A DNA stretch of 5,354 nucleotides from an uncultured Hyphomicrobiales bacterium (GTDB lineage Bacteria; Pseudomonadota; Alphaproteobacteria; Rhizobiales; Beijerinckiaceae). The position numbers and the translations under genes were made by a program. The stretch lies in the NCBI GenBank assembly GCA_903903935.1, contig CAIVAX010000416.1:1-5354 (forward strand). The letters are read 5' to 3'. The notes beneath the pieces were generated by a model. It was not told the DNA's origin and ran no database searches. It worked only from the letters and a program-made list of their open reading frames with translations. Each line of letters starts with the position of its first letter. Position 1 is the first letter of the stretch. Of the stretch, positions 1 to 5,354 are shown piece by piece.

Positions 1-371
1 ATGTGACGACGCAAGGCATAGGCTGTGACCTGATCTGTGCCCGGTGCGCGGCCAAGGCCCAAATCAATACGCCCCGGGAACAGAGCCTCAAGCATTTTGA
101 ACCGTTCAGCGACCATGAGCGGCGCATGATTGGTCAGCATGATCCCGCCGGAGCCCACGCGAATGGTTTTGGTGGCTGCGGCCACTTGGCCAATCATGAT
201 CTCTGGCGCGCTGGAGGCGACAGACGGCAGGCTGTGATGTTCTGCCAGCCAAAAGCGCTTATAGCCGAGGCGATCGACATGGCTCGCCAATTCAATCGAA
301 TGGGCGAGCGCCTGACGTGGTGGCGTCTGGGTTGTGACAAAGCACAGATCCAAGACAGAAAGCGCAACCAT
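1..371 (-). CDS. Luciferase-like flavin-dependent monooxygenase, N-terminal part (cut by window edge)
   Basis: Reading the minus strand from the ATG at 371 gives 123 codons with no stop before the left edge. The N-terminus begins MVALSVLDLC. It then shows blocks typical of the group-1 luciferase-like (LLM class, YhbW/MsnO8-like) oxidoreductases: RFWLAEHHSLPS at residues 39-50, APEIMIGQVAAAT at 55-67, IRVGSGGIMLTNHAPLMVAE at 70-89 and FPGRIDLGLGRAPGTDQ at 98-114. Family members are cytoplasmic TIM-barrel enzymes of about 330 residues that use reduced flavin and oxygen, so roughly the first third is present. The true substrate cannot be read from sequence. GGAGGG at 378-383 lies 6 nt upstream of the ATG and supports this start. 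The gene follows the carbonic anhydrase by 41 nt on the same strand, so co-transcription is likely. Family assignment is firm; the function beyond it is unknown. Confidence 0.93.
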   Translation of the reverse strand, partial: MVALSVLDLCFVTTQTPPRQALAHSIELASHVDRLGYKRFWLAEHHSLPSVASSAPEIMIGQVAAATKTIRVGSGGIMLTNHAPLMVAERFKMLEALFPGRIDLGLGRAPGTDQVTAYALRRH

Positions 372-377
372 AGCCAA

Positions 378-383
378 CCCTCC
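378..383 (-). promoter_or_regulatory. Ribosome binding site of the luciferase-like gene
   Basis: On the minus strand this reads GGAGGG, 6 nt before the ATG at 371. It is a strong Shine-Dalgarno match and fixes the start. It lies within the 41-nt gap after the carbonic anhydrase stop. Confidence 0.75.
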
Positions 384-412
384 GCTGCCTTCTCACCTAT
401 CAAAAATAGGCC

Positions 413-1123
413 TTAAAACCTTGGCTCTTTGAAAGCCTGTACATGGTGCTCTGGTGCAATTTGCACAAAGGCGCCCGTGCTTTCATCGAGTGTTTGTAAT
501 TGCCCGCTGGCAATACTGAAATAAGCCCCATGCAGGCTGAGCTTACCGCGCTCTTCCAAAAGACGCACAGGGGGAAAACTGCGCAGATTAATCAGGCTCT
601 GCTTAATCGATTCCAGTGCCAGCAGTTCAGAATAATCGGCCAGTGAGCCTTCGGGCTTGCCAAGCCTTTGCGCAGCAGGGCCAATCAAGGTCATCCATTT
701 CCCGATGAAATCCCCCGGCGAGAGCGGACGTTGATAAGGATCAGCCTCGCTGTCTACAAAAGCGCGCACGCCGCCACATTGACCATGCCCCATCACCACC
801 ACATGCTCGACCCGCAAGCCCATTAAGGCAAATTCCAACGCGGCCGATGTGCCATGCAAATCATCATCGGGCGCATAGGGGGGAACCAAATTGGCAACAT
901 TGCGCACGACAAATATTTCGCCCGGATCGGCATCAAAAATCACCTCTGGGGAGACGCGGGAATCGCAACAGCCAATCAGCATGATTTTAGGTTTCTGGCC
1001 GGCCTCGGACAAATGCTTAAAGCGCTCTCTTTCCTGACCAAAGCGGCCATGAAGAAAAGCACCATAGCCCTCGATCAACCGAGCCGGCAGATTAAGACTT
1101 TGAGCAGATTGTGTTTGCGTCAC
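413..1123 (-). CDS. Beta-class carbonic anhydrase
   Basis: This 236-residue protein reversibly hydrates CO2 to bicarbonate and is expected to be a cytoplasmic zinc enzyme. The beta-class signature is complete. GCCDSRVSPEVIF at 51-63 contains the zinc ligand Cys52 and the Asp54/Arg56 dyad. GHGQCGGVRAF at 112-122 supplies His113 and Cys116, the other zinc ligands. Other conserved blocks are FVVRNVANLVPPY at 71-83 and GTSAALEFAL at 91-100. Length is normal for bacterial beta enzymes and no signal peptide is visible. The start codon is GTG, not ATG. It is chosen because GGAGG (1131-1135) sits 7 nt upstream and the protein then aligns naturally with family N-termini. The stop is TAA. The gene is divergent from the CoA-ester lyase and is followed on its own strand by the luciferase-like gene, probably as an operon. 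Which carboxylation reactions it serves is not shown. Confidence 0.96.
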   Translation of the reverse strand: MTQTQSAQSLNLPARLIEGYGAFLHGRFGQERERFKHLSEAGQKPKIMLIGCCDSRVSPEVIFDADPGEIFVVRNVANLVPPYAPDDDLHGTSAALEFALMGLRVEHVVVMGHGQCGGVRAFVDSEADPYQRPLSPGDFIGKWMTLIGPAAQRLGKPEGSLADYSELLALESIKQSLINLRSFPPVRLLEERGKLSLHGAYFSIASGQLQTLDESTGAFVQIAPEHHVQAFKEPRF

Positions 1124-1130
1124 TCTTGAT

Positions 1131-1135
1131 CCTCC
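1131..1135 (-). promoter_or_regulatory. Ribosome binding site deciding the GTG start of the carbonic anhydrase
   Basis: The minus strand reads GGAGG followed by 7 nt and then GTG at 1123. No in-frame ATG lies close upstream, so this site is the main reason to accept the GTG start. Confidence 0.75.
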
Positions 1136-1259
1136 ACGCAGACCTTCAACGTCCCGACATCAGCGTCGAAACCCTAGTGTCTGCTTATAAAACCATAGAT
1201 CCAGACTCTGGAACAACAGAGCAAAACGAACTCTGGCGCACTCATCCATCAAGTATTAT

Positions 1260-1272
1260 TGTGCAATGCACA
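1260..1272. promoter_or_regulatory. Perfect 13-bp palindrome, candidate operator
   Basis: TGTGCA-A-TGCACA is a perfect inverted repeat with 6-bp arms and a single central base. It begins immediately after the -10-like TATTAT (1254-1259), so it would overlap the transcription start of the lyase gene. That is a typical position for a repressor. The spacing also fits the T-N11-A core of LysR-type boxes. No regulator gene is present in the window. Binding is inferred from symmetry and position only. Confidence 0.4.
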
Positions 1273-1299
1273 GTTGAATTGTCAAAACTAATCTGCACC

Positions 1300-1303
1300 G
1301 GAG
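1300..1303 (+). promoter_or_regulatory. Ribosome binding site of the CoA-ester lyase
   Basis: GGAG lies 6 nt before the ATG at 1310 and supports that start over any internal codon. Confidence 0.65.
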
Positions 1304-1309
1304 CTTGCC

Positions 1310-2188
1310 ATGACCCTGCGCCCACGTCGAAGCGTCCTGTACATGCCCGGATCGAACGCGAGAGCCCTAGATAAGGCCAAAACCCTGCCCGCCGATGGCT
1401 TGATTCTGGATCTTGAAGATGCCGTTGCCCCCGATCAGAAGGATCTAGCTCGCCAGCAGATCATCGCCGCCGTCAAGGCCGGTGGCTATGGATCAAGAGA
1501 GGTTATAGTTAGAATCAATAGCCTCTCGGGCCCTTGGGGGCAGGCGGATCTTGCTGAAATAGCTAAGCTTAAGGTAGATGCCCTGCTCATCCCCAAGGTC
1601 TCCAGCCCGGGCGATGTGATGACGGCAGCGCGCGCCCTGCGCGAAGCTGGTGCCGATGAATCGATCAGATTATGGGCGATGATGGAAACCCCACAGGCCA
1701 TTTTGAATGCCGATTCGATCGTGCGCACAGCCGCTGACCCGGCCTCGCGATTGAGTGTTCTGGTCATGGGGACCAATGATCTGGCGCGCGAGACACGGGC
1801 CCGCCAAATCCCCGGCCGCGCTCCCATGCTGGCTTGGCTCTCCCAATGTATTCTGGCCGCCAGCGCCTATGGCGTGGATATTCTGGATGGTGTGTATGGC
1901 GATATTCAAGATCAGGACGGCTTTCGCAGCGAATGCGAACAAGGTCGCGACATGGGCATGGATGGTAAAACACTGATCCATCCTGGCCAGATTGGCCCCT
2001 GCAATGAGGTCTTCTCGCCCAGCGCAGCGGAAGTGGACTGGGCTGGCAAAATTCTGGCTGCCTTTAATCTGCCTGAAAATTCCGACAAAGGAGCCATCTC
2101 TCTGGATGGCCGCATGGTCGAGCGTCTGCATGCCGATATCGCCACACGCACCATGCAGCTGGCTGAAGCCATTGCGCGCTTAGATTAA
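1310..2188 (+). CDS. CitE/HpcH-HpaI family CoA-ester lyase (malyl-CoA lyase/thioesterase-like)
   Basis: This 292-residue protein belongs to the HpcH/HpaI aldolase-citrate lyase beta family: cytoplasmic, Mg-dependent TIM-barrel enzymes that cleave or hydrolyse CoA esters such as malyl-CoA, citramalyl-CoA or citryl-CoA. Visible family blocks are RRSVLYMPGSNARAL (6-20), GLILDLEDAVAPDQK (30-44), VIVRIN with Arg68 (65-70), ALLIPKV (91-97), WAMMETPQAI with Glu126 (122-131), VMGTNDLARE with Asp157 (152-161) and GMDGKTLIHPGQI (216-228). Glu126 and Asp157 sit where the family has its metal ligands. The GTNDLA form, rather than the GIEDLA common in CitE, resembles alphaproteobacterial malyl-CoA-type enzymes. 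No citrate lyase CitD or CitF gene is adjacent, so a role as the citrate lyase beta subunit is unlikely. The exact substrate is unresolved. The ATG has GGAG 6 nt upstream. The gene is divergent from the carbonic anhydrase and 95 nt ahead of the mic60-like gene. Confidence 0.9.
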   Translation: MTLRPRRSVLYMPGSNARALDKAKTLPADGLILDLEDAVAPDQKDLARQQIIAAVKAGGYGSREVIVRINSLSGPWGQADLAEIAKLKVDALLIPKVSSPGDVMTAARALREAGADESIRLWAMMETPQAILNADSIVRTAADPASRLSVLVMGTNDLARETRARQIPGRAPMLAWLSQCILAASAYGVDILDGVYGDIQDQDGFRSECEQGRDMGMDGKTLIHPGQIGPCNEVFSPSAAEVDWAGKILAAFNLPENSDKGAISLDGRMVERLHADIATRTMQLAEAIARLD

Positions 2189-2283
2189 AGCAGGACCTTT
2201 AAAGTTTATGAACGTGATTTGAGTATAGGCTGTAACAACACCCGATCCACACTCCACATCGGTGGGGCATTGAGAAAGATCGC
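2189..2283 (+). other. Intergenic gap between the lyase and the mic60-like gene
   Basis: These 95 bases hold no gene. A 6-bp AT-only-at-the-ends stem (TTAAAG / CTTTAA, 2185-2202) overlaps the lyase stop, and CCGAT / ATCGG (2242-2246 and 2258-2262) could form a 5-bp stem. Neither is followed by a T run. I find no convincing -35/-10 pair, although the AT-rich stretch 2197-2230 could hold a promoter. The sequence before the next ATG, GAGAAAGA at 2272-2279, is only a weak ribosome binding site. Whether the lyase is co-transcribed with mic60-hemY is therefore open. Confidence 0.4.
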
Positions 2284-3513
2284 ATGACTATTTCAGACAA
2301 CGGCCCCTTTTCTCACTCCCCCTCACATGAGGGGTCGGTGAGTGGTGCGACACCCAATCGCGACAAGCCACGCGATCCCGTGACCATCGATGCCAAGGCT
2401 GAAGGCTCAGAGCCAATTCCTCATCCAGCCCCACAAGAGACGAATTTGGATCCATCGCCATCTCACACGCCCGACAAAGGGGCTTTAAATAGGCAATTGA
2501 TCGTCATCACAGCTGCTCTTCTTGGCCTTACGGTGATCAATGCCTATGTCCTGTATGAAAGCTGGGACGAGACAAAGGCCTTGAACGAGAGATTAGGTCT
2601 TGTTGAAGCTGATACTTCACTCAAATCAACTCAAGCCCAACTCGCAAAGCTTGAACAAAAACTGGCAAGCCTTGAGGCTCGCCCCAGCGCACAACCTAAT
2701 TTGGGCACTGAAGCTCTGAGCGCATTTGAAAAACGCCTCAACGCTGTTGAAGCTCAGTTCAAAACGATTGGTGCCGCAAACGAGGCCAATAAATCTGAAA
2801 CTGCGCGCCTATCCCAAGCTCTCTCAGAGTTCAGCGGACTCAAAAATAATTCTGCATCCTCGCCGAATGAACCGGCTTTGGCACAAATGAACCAGCGCCT
2901 CGCGCAAATCGAGGCCACATTGGCTTTGCCCAAATCGCCCCTGCGCGCCAGCGAAGCAAAACAGGAAACCTCCAGCGCAAGCCTGAATGATCTCACCCGC
3001 ATGATTTTGGCGCAAACTCTGGTGCAGAGCCTTGACCAAGGTCAGCCCAATGCACGCCTCATCGAGGCGCTCATCCTGAGCGGACTCCCACAAGATAAAG
3101 CGCAAATCTTAACTCGTCTCACAAATCCCGGCACGCCAGACCTGCGCCAATTGCGCGACACTTATACGCGTCTCATGCCCGCTTTGTTAAAAACAGAGCC
3201 CGAGCCAGATAGTACGAGCCTGCTCGACAAAATGGCACTCAGCGCATCACGTCTTGTCAAAATCACCCCCGTGCAAGATGGCGCTTTGCAAGATAAGTCT
3301 TTCAAAGACGCCTCCACTTTGATCCTAGGCATTCAGACAGATCTGACACGCGGCGATCTTGCCTCTGCTCTGCTCAAATGGAAAGATTTGCCAGATTTGG
3401 CGCGCAAACTCTCAGCCGATTGGCACTCCGCAGCGGACCAACGCCTACAAGCGCAGATGCTTGCGCGCAGCCTCTTCAATGACTCTCTCGAGCGCCTTGG
3501 GCGAAGCGATTAA
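2284..3513 (+). CDS. Mic60/mitofilin-like inner-membrane protein (COG4223)
   Basis: This 409-residue protein has the architecture of alphaproteobacterial Mic60 homologues. An N-terminal cytoplasmic segment (1-70) is rich in Pro, Ser and charged residues. One transmembrane helix lies at about 71-91 (start QLIVITAALL). Heptad-like helices rich in Leu, Glu, Lys and Gln follow at about 94-134, 143-186 and 197-213, predicted to form a periplasmic coiled coil. A helical C-terminal domain at about 235-405 includes SRLVKITPV (322-330) and RGDLASALLKWKDLP (356-370), which match the mitofilin-type signature region. In mitochondria Mic60 shapes crista junctions. In alphaproteobacteria the homologue has been linked to intracytoplasmic membrane shape and envelope contacts. 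The HemY gene 20 nt downstream is the usual neighbour and supports the call. Older annotations label such proteins hypothetical or HemX-like; a HemX uroporphyrinogen methyltransferase role is not supported. Sequence conservation is low in this family, so the call rests on architecture, the C-terminal region and synteny. Confidence 0.8.
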   Translation: MTISDNGPFSHSPSHEGSVSGATPNRDKPRDPVTIDAKAEGSEPIPHPAPQETNLDPSPSHTPDKGALNRQLIVITAALLGLTVINAYVLYESWDETKALNERLGLVEADTSLKSTQAQLAKLEQKLASLEARPSAQPNLGTEALSAFEKRLNAVEAQFKTIGAANEANKSETARLSQALSEFSGLKNNSASSPNEPALAQMNQRLAQIEATLALPKSPLRASEAKQETSSASLNDLTRMILAQTLVQSLDQGQPNARLIEALILSGLPQDKAQILTRLTNPGTPDLRQLRDTYTRLMPALLKTEPEPDSTSLLDKMALSASRLVKITPVQDGALQDKSFKDASTLILGIQTDLTRGDLASALLKWKDLPDLARKLSADWHSAADQRLQAQMLARSLFNDSLERLGRSD

Positions 3514-3533
3514 GTAAACCAGGGCCAGATCCA

Positions 3534-5027
3534 ATGATTAAAACAATTTTGTTTCTGCTTGTGCTGGCCGCTCTGGCTATGGGGCTAGGCTGGCTTGCTG
3601 ATCGACCAGGCGAGATCAGCTTAGTTTGGCAGGGCTATAAGCTCGAAACATCCGTACTTGTTGGCCTTGCGGCGGTGCTCGCCACGTGCATTCTATTCCT
3701 ATGTGTGTGGAGCCTCTTGCGCTTCGTCTTGCGCCTACCCTCGCTCATGTCGCTCTGGAACAAAGCGCGCAAGCGTCAACGCGGACAAGAGGCGCTCAGC
3801 CGCGGCCTCATTGCCATCAGCGCTGGTAATCTTCGCACCGCTGAACGTGCCGCACGTGAGGCCGAGCGCAGCCTTGGTCAAGAGCCGCTCACTCTGCTGC
3901 TGCAGGCACAATTGGCGCAATTCTCGCAAGATCGTGAAGGCGCCGAGCGCGCCTTTCAAGCTATGTTGCAAGATCCACAGTCCCGGCTTTTGGGTTTGCG
4001 CGGCCTGTATGTTGAAGCCAAGCGCCGCAATGATCAACTCAGCGCCACAAGCTTTGCTCAACAAGCCCGTGAACAAGCCGCTGTAGGCTGGGCCGGACAA
4101 GCCGTGTTGGAGGCATGCGCGCTGCAAGAAAATTGGGCCCGCGCGCTCGACATTGTCGAAGACAATGTCAAAAAACATCTCACCGATCGTGAAACTGGCC
4201 GACGCCAGAGGGCCGTTTTGCAAACAGCTCTGGCCTTGCAACTCGCAGATCGCGAACCTGACGAAGCGCTCTCTCTGGCCAAAAGCGCCAATAAAACGGC
4301 GCCCGAACTTGTGCCTGCTTGTGTGCTCTATGGCCGCCTCTTGTCACAGCGCGGCGATTTGAAACGCGCCATGCGTAGTTTGGAAGCAGGCTGGCGGCTG
4401 GCGCCTCATCCTGACATTGGCCGAGCTTATGTCGATGTGCGCCCCGGCGATTCCTCGCATGATCGCTTGAAGCGCGCCCAATCTCTCGCGCAATCCTCCC
4501 CCGCTCATGCCGAGAGTTGTTTGCTCATCGCGCGCGCCGCGCTTGAAGCGCGCGAATTCTACAAAGCCCGAGGCGCCATGGCGCCCTTGATTGAAGATCG
4601 CGCCCATAATGGCCCCAGTGTGCGCGCCTGTCTGACCATGGCAGATATTGAAGAAACTGAATTTGGCCCCAATGGCGCCATGCGCGAATGGTTGGCACGT
4701 GCCACGCGCGCGCCGCGTGATCCGCTTTGGATGGCCGATGGCATTTTATCGGAAAGCTGGGCCCCCGCCTCGCCCGTCACCGGCAAGATTGATGCCTTTG
4801 TCTGGCAGCGCCCGCCCGAACATTTGCATCAGGCCCTTGAAGCTCCACTGCCTCACTCACCACTAGAGGCAGGACAAATGGTGACACTCACGCAGTTAAA
4901 GTCTGCCGAGCCAGAGATAAAGCCACAGGCCCCCAAGCCAAAAGAGCCAGAACTCAGCAAGCAGGACGATTCATTCACCCCGCCCACAGCTGATGATCCT
5001 GGCCCACGTGCGCCAGATCAACGCTGA
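3534..5027 (+). CDS. hemY: HemY-type membrane protein with TPR-like repeats
   Basis: This 497-residue protein begins with two membrane helices, at about 4-22 and 41-66. They are separated by DRPGEISLVWQGYKLETSV (23-41), the conserved HemY N-terminal block. A long alpha-helical region from about 85 to 400 has TPR-like alternation, for example LIAISAGNLRTAERAAREAE (92-111) and LLSQRGDLKRAMRSLEAGW (269-287). APRDPLWMADG (393-403) and WAPASPVTGKIDAFVW (409-424) are typical of alphaproteobacterial HemY. The tail from about 455 is rich in Pro, Lys and Glu and looks disordered. HemY here is the TPR protein associated with late haem biosynthesis; its biochemical role is still poorly defined. It is not the Bacillus protoporphyrinogen oxidase of the same name. 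The start is 20 nt after the mic60-like stop, with AGGG at 3521-3524 as a modest ribosome binding site, so the two genes very likely share a transcript. A stem-loop overlaps the stop codon. Confidence 0.92.
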   Translation: MIKTILFLLVLAALAMGLGWLADRPGEISLVWQGYKLETSVLVGLAAVLATCILFLCVWSLLRFVLRLPSLMSLWNKARKRQRGQEALSRGLIAISAGNLRTAERAAREAERSLGQEPLTLLLQAQLAQFSQDREGAERAFQAMLQDPQSRLLGLRGLYVEAKRRNDQLSATSFAQQAREQAAVGWAGQAVLEACALQENWARALDIVEDNVKKHLTDRETGRRQRAVLQTALALQLADREPDEALSLAKSANKTAPELVPACVLYGRLLSQRGDLKRAMRSLEAGWRLAPHPDIGRAYVDVRPGDSSHDRLKRAQSLAQSSPAHAESCLLIARAALEAREFYKARGAMAPLIEDRAHNGPSVRACLTMADIEETEFGPNGAMREWLARATRAPRDPLWMADGILSESWAPASPVTGKIDAFVWQRPPEHLHQALEAPLPHSPLEAGQMVTLTQLKSAEPEIKPQAPKPKEPELSKQDDSFTPPTADDPGPRAPDQR

Positions 5028-5043
5028 AGATCAGCGCTGATTT
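5015..5043 (+). terminator. Stem-loop over the hemY stop codon, candidate terminator
   Basis: Two near-identical 13-mers lie in tandem, AGATCAACGCTGA (5015-5027) and AGATCAGCGCTGA (5028-5040), differing at one base. The core is self-complementary, so 5015-5027 can pair with 5031-5043 around an AGA loop. The plus-strand RNA stem has one A-C mismatch and one G-U pair. On the minus strand the mismatch becomes a G-U wobble, which makes the hairpin better there. Only TTT follows on the plus strand and no T run follows on the minus strand, so intrinsic termination is uncertain. The convergent position, between two gene ends 28 nt apart, suits a shared terminator. Confidence 0.45.
5030..5041. repeat. 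Perfect 12-bp palindrome within the convergent gap
   Basis: ATCAGC-GCTGAT is fully self-complementary without a spacer. It forms the second half of the stem-loop at the hemY end. It could alternatively be a protein-binding site, but its place between converging gene ends argues for a transcription-end role. Confidence 0.6.
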
Positions 5044-5055
5044 AAGCTAGCTGCA

Positions 5056-5354
5056 TTAGATTTTGGCGAGCGCTTGACGCAATTCATCGGGATCGCGATT
5101 GGCCAATTCTAGCACACGCTCATTGGTCATATAGCCCTCTTCGGCAAGGATGAGCAGGGCTGCGATTTTCCGACTGCCAGAGGTCAGCACAGCTGCCTCT
5201 AAACCGGTTGTCACAGCACTCACTGCCTCAGTGCGCGGCGTTTCACCAAACAAGACAATCATCAAAGTCTTGCCGACAATATTCATCAATATGCCAAAGA
5301 GCACCAAGCCCAGCAACATTGTCACGCCAGCAATCAAACGCCCGCCGACAGTCA
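5056..5354 (-). CDS. C-terminal part of a potassium-channel-like membrane protein (5' end outside window)
   Basis: The minus strand is open from the right edge to TAA at 5058-5056, giving 98 visible residues. It begins TVGGRLIAGVTMLLGLVLFG, continuing as a hydrophobic helix to about residue 35 (ILMNIVGKTLMIVLFG). A GGR-IAG-TM-LGL-LF pattern directly after a short polar stretch is what follows the selectivity filter in two-TM ion channel (Ion_trans_2) proteins, so this is read as the inner pore helix. The filter itself (a TVGYGD-like motif) would lie outside the window, so ion selectivity cannot be confirmed. A soluble helical tail of about 60 residues follows, ending DPDELRQALAKI. A TTG at 5337 could serve formally as a start, but the frame stays open upstream and the helix begins earlier, so the gene is treated as truncated. 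It converges on hemY with a 28-nt gap. Confidence 0.6.
   Translation of the reverse strand, partial: TVGGRLIAGVTMLLGLVLFGILMNIVGKTLMIVLFGETPRTEAVSAVTTGLEAAVLTSGSRKIAALLILAEEGYMTNERVLELANRDPDELRQALAKI

Larger units (their letters stand above)
1124..1309. promoter_or_regulatory. Divergent intergenic control region (carbonic anhydrase / CoA-ester lyase)
   Basis: These 186 bases separate the carbonic anhydrase start (minus) from the lyase start (plus), so both promoters should lie here. The region is more AT-rich than the flanking genes. For the plus strand, TATTAT at 1254-1259 matches a -10 box at five of six positions. The hexamers 16-18 nt upstream, around 1230-1237, do not resemble TTGACA, so the promoter is weakly defined and could need an activator. 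For the minus strand, an AT-rich stretch at 1185-1191 (TTTATAA read on that strand) is a possible -10, with no good -35. Short reading frames crossing this region do not look like real proteins. Confidence 0.55.

Noticed and set aside
396..410. CCTAT / ATAGG inverted repeat between the carbonic anhydrase and the luciferase-like gene
   Set aside because: The stem is only 5 bp and AT-containing with no T run in the transcribed direction, so it is too weak to call a terminator.
3..416. Open plus-strand frame of 137 codons
   Set aside because: It lies opposite the luciferase-like gene, whose minus-strand frame gives clear family motifs. The plus-strand product has no recognisable features.
1111..1374. 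Plus-strand frame of 87 codons over the divergent region
   Set aside because: It crosses both gene starts and the likely promoters, has no ribosome binding site, and its composition is not protein-like.
2185..2202. TTAAAG / CTTTAA stem over the lyase stop codon
   Set aside because: It is a 6-bp AT-rich stem without a following T run and could occur by chance.
2242..2262. CCGAT / ATCGG stem before the mic60-like gene
   Set aside because: It has a 5-bp stem, an 11-nt loop and no T tract; there is no evidence for a terminator or leader structure.
4538..4552. 15-bp palindrome CGCGCTT-G-AAGCGCG inside hemY
   Set aside because: It is explained by Ala, Arg, Leu and Glu codons (RAALEARE) in a GC-rich helical repeat protein.
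3534..5027. HemY as protoporphyrinogen oxidase
   Set aside because: The protein has two N-terminal membrane helices and TPR-like repeats and no FAD-binding GxGxxG motif, so it is the TPR HemY type.
5056..5337. Complete 93-residue protein starting at TTG 5337
   Set aside because: The frame stays open to the window edge, no ribosome binding site precedes the TTG, and the residues before it continue the channel-like motif.

Overview
The window looks like chromosomal DNA of an alphaproteobacterium. The main evidence is the adjacent pair of a Mic60/mitofilin-type membrane protein (COG4223) and a two-TM, TPR-type HemY, a gene order characteristic of that class. The gene products also resemble alphaproteobacterial forms. 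Base composition is moderately GC-rich by eye. No mobile elements, RNA genes or CRISPR arrays are visible, and no gap between genes exceeds about 190 bases.

Layout, left to right. (1) On the minus strand, a beta-class carbonic anhydrase (1123 to 413) is followed 41 nt later by the start of a luciferase-like flavin-dependent monooxygenase (371 down to the left edge, truncated there). The two probably form an operon. (2) A 186-nt divergent intergenic region carries a perfect 6+1+6 palindrome next to a -10-like hexamer. (3) On the plus strand there is a CitE/HpcH-type CoA-ester lyase (1310-2188). After a 95-nt gap come the Mic60 homologue (2284-3513) and, 20 nt later, HemY (3534-5027). (4) An imperfect inverted repeat overlaps the hemY stop codon. 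(5) The 3' end of a convergent minus-strand gene follows (5354 to 5056). It encodes what looks like the last membrane helix and cytoplasmic tail of a potassium-channel-like protein, and its 5' part lies beyond the right edge.

How the genes may work together. Mic60 and HemY are both inner-membrane proteins and are very likely co-transcribed. In many alphaproteobacteria this pair sits downstream of the tetrapyrrole genes hemC/hemD. Here a CoA-ester lyase occupies that upstream position, so the pair appears to be uncoupled from hemCD. The carbonic anhydrase and the lyase share a divergent control region. A link between bicarbonate supply and malyl-CoA-type carbon metabolism is possible but is only inference. 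I see no clearly unprecedented system; the most interesting items are the mic60-hemY context, the palindrome in the divergent region and the stem-loop over the hemY stop.
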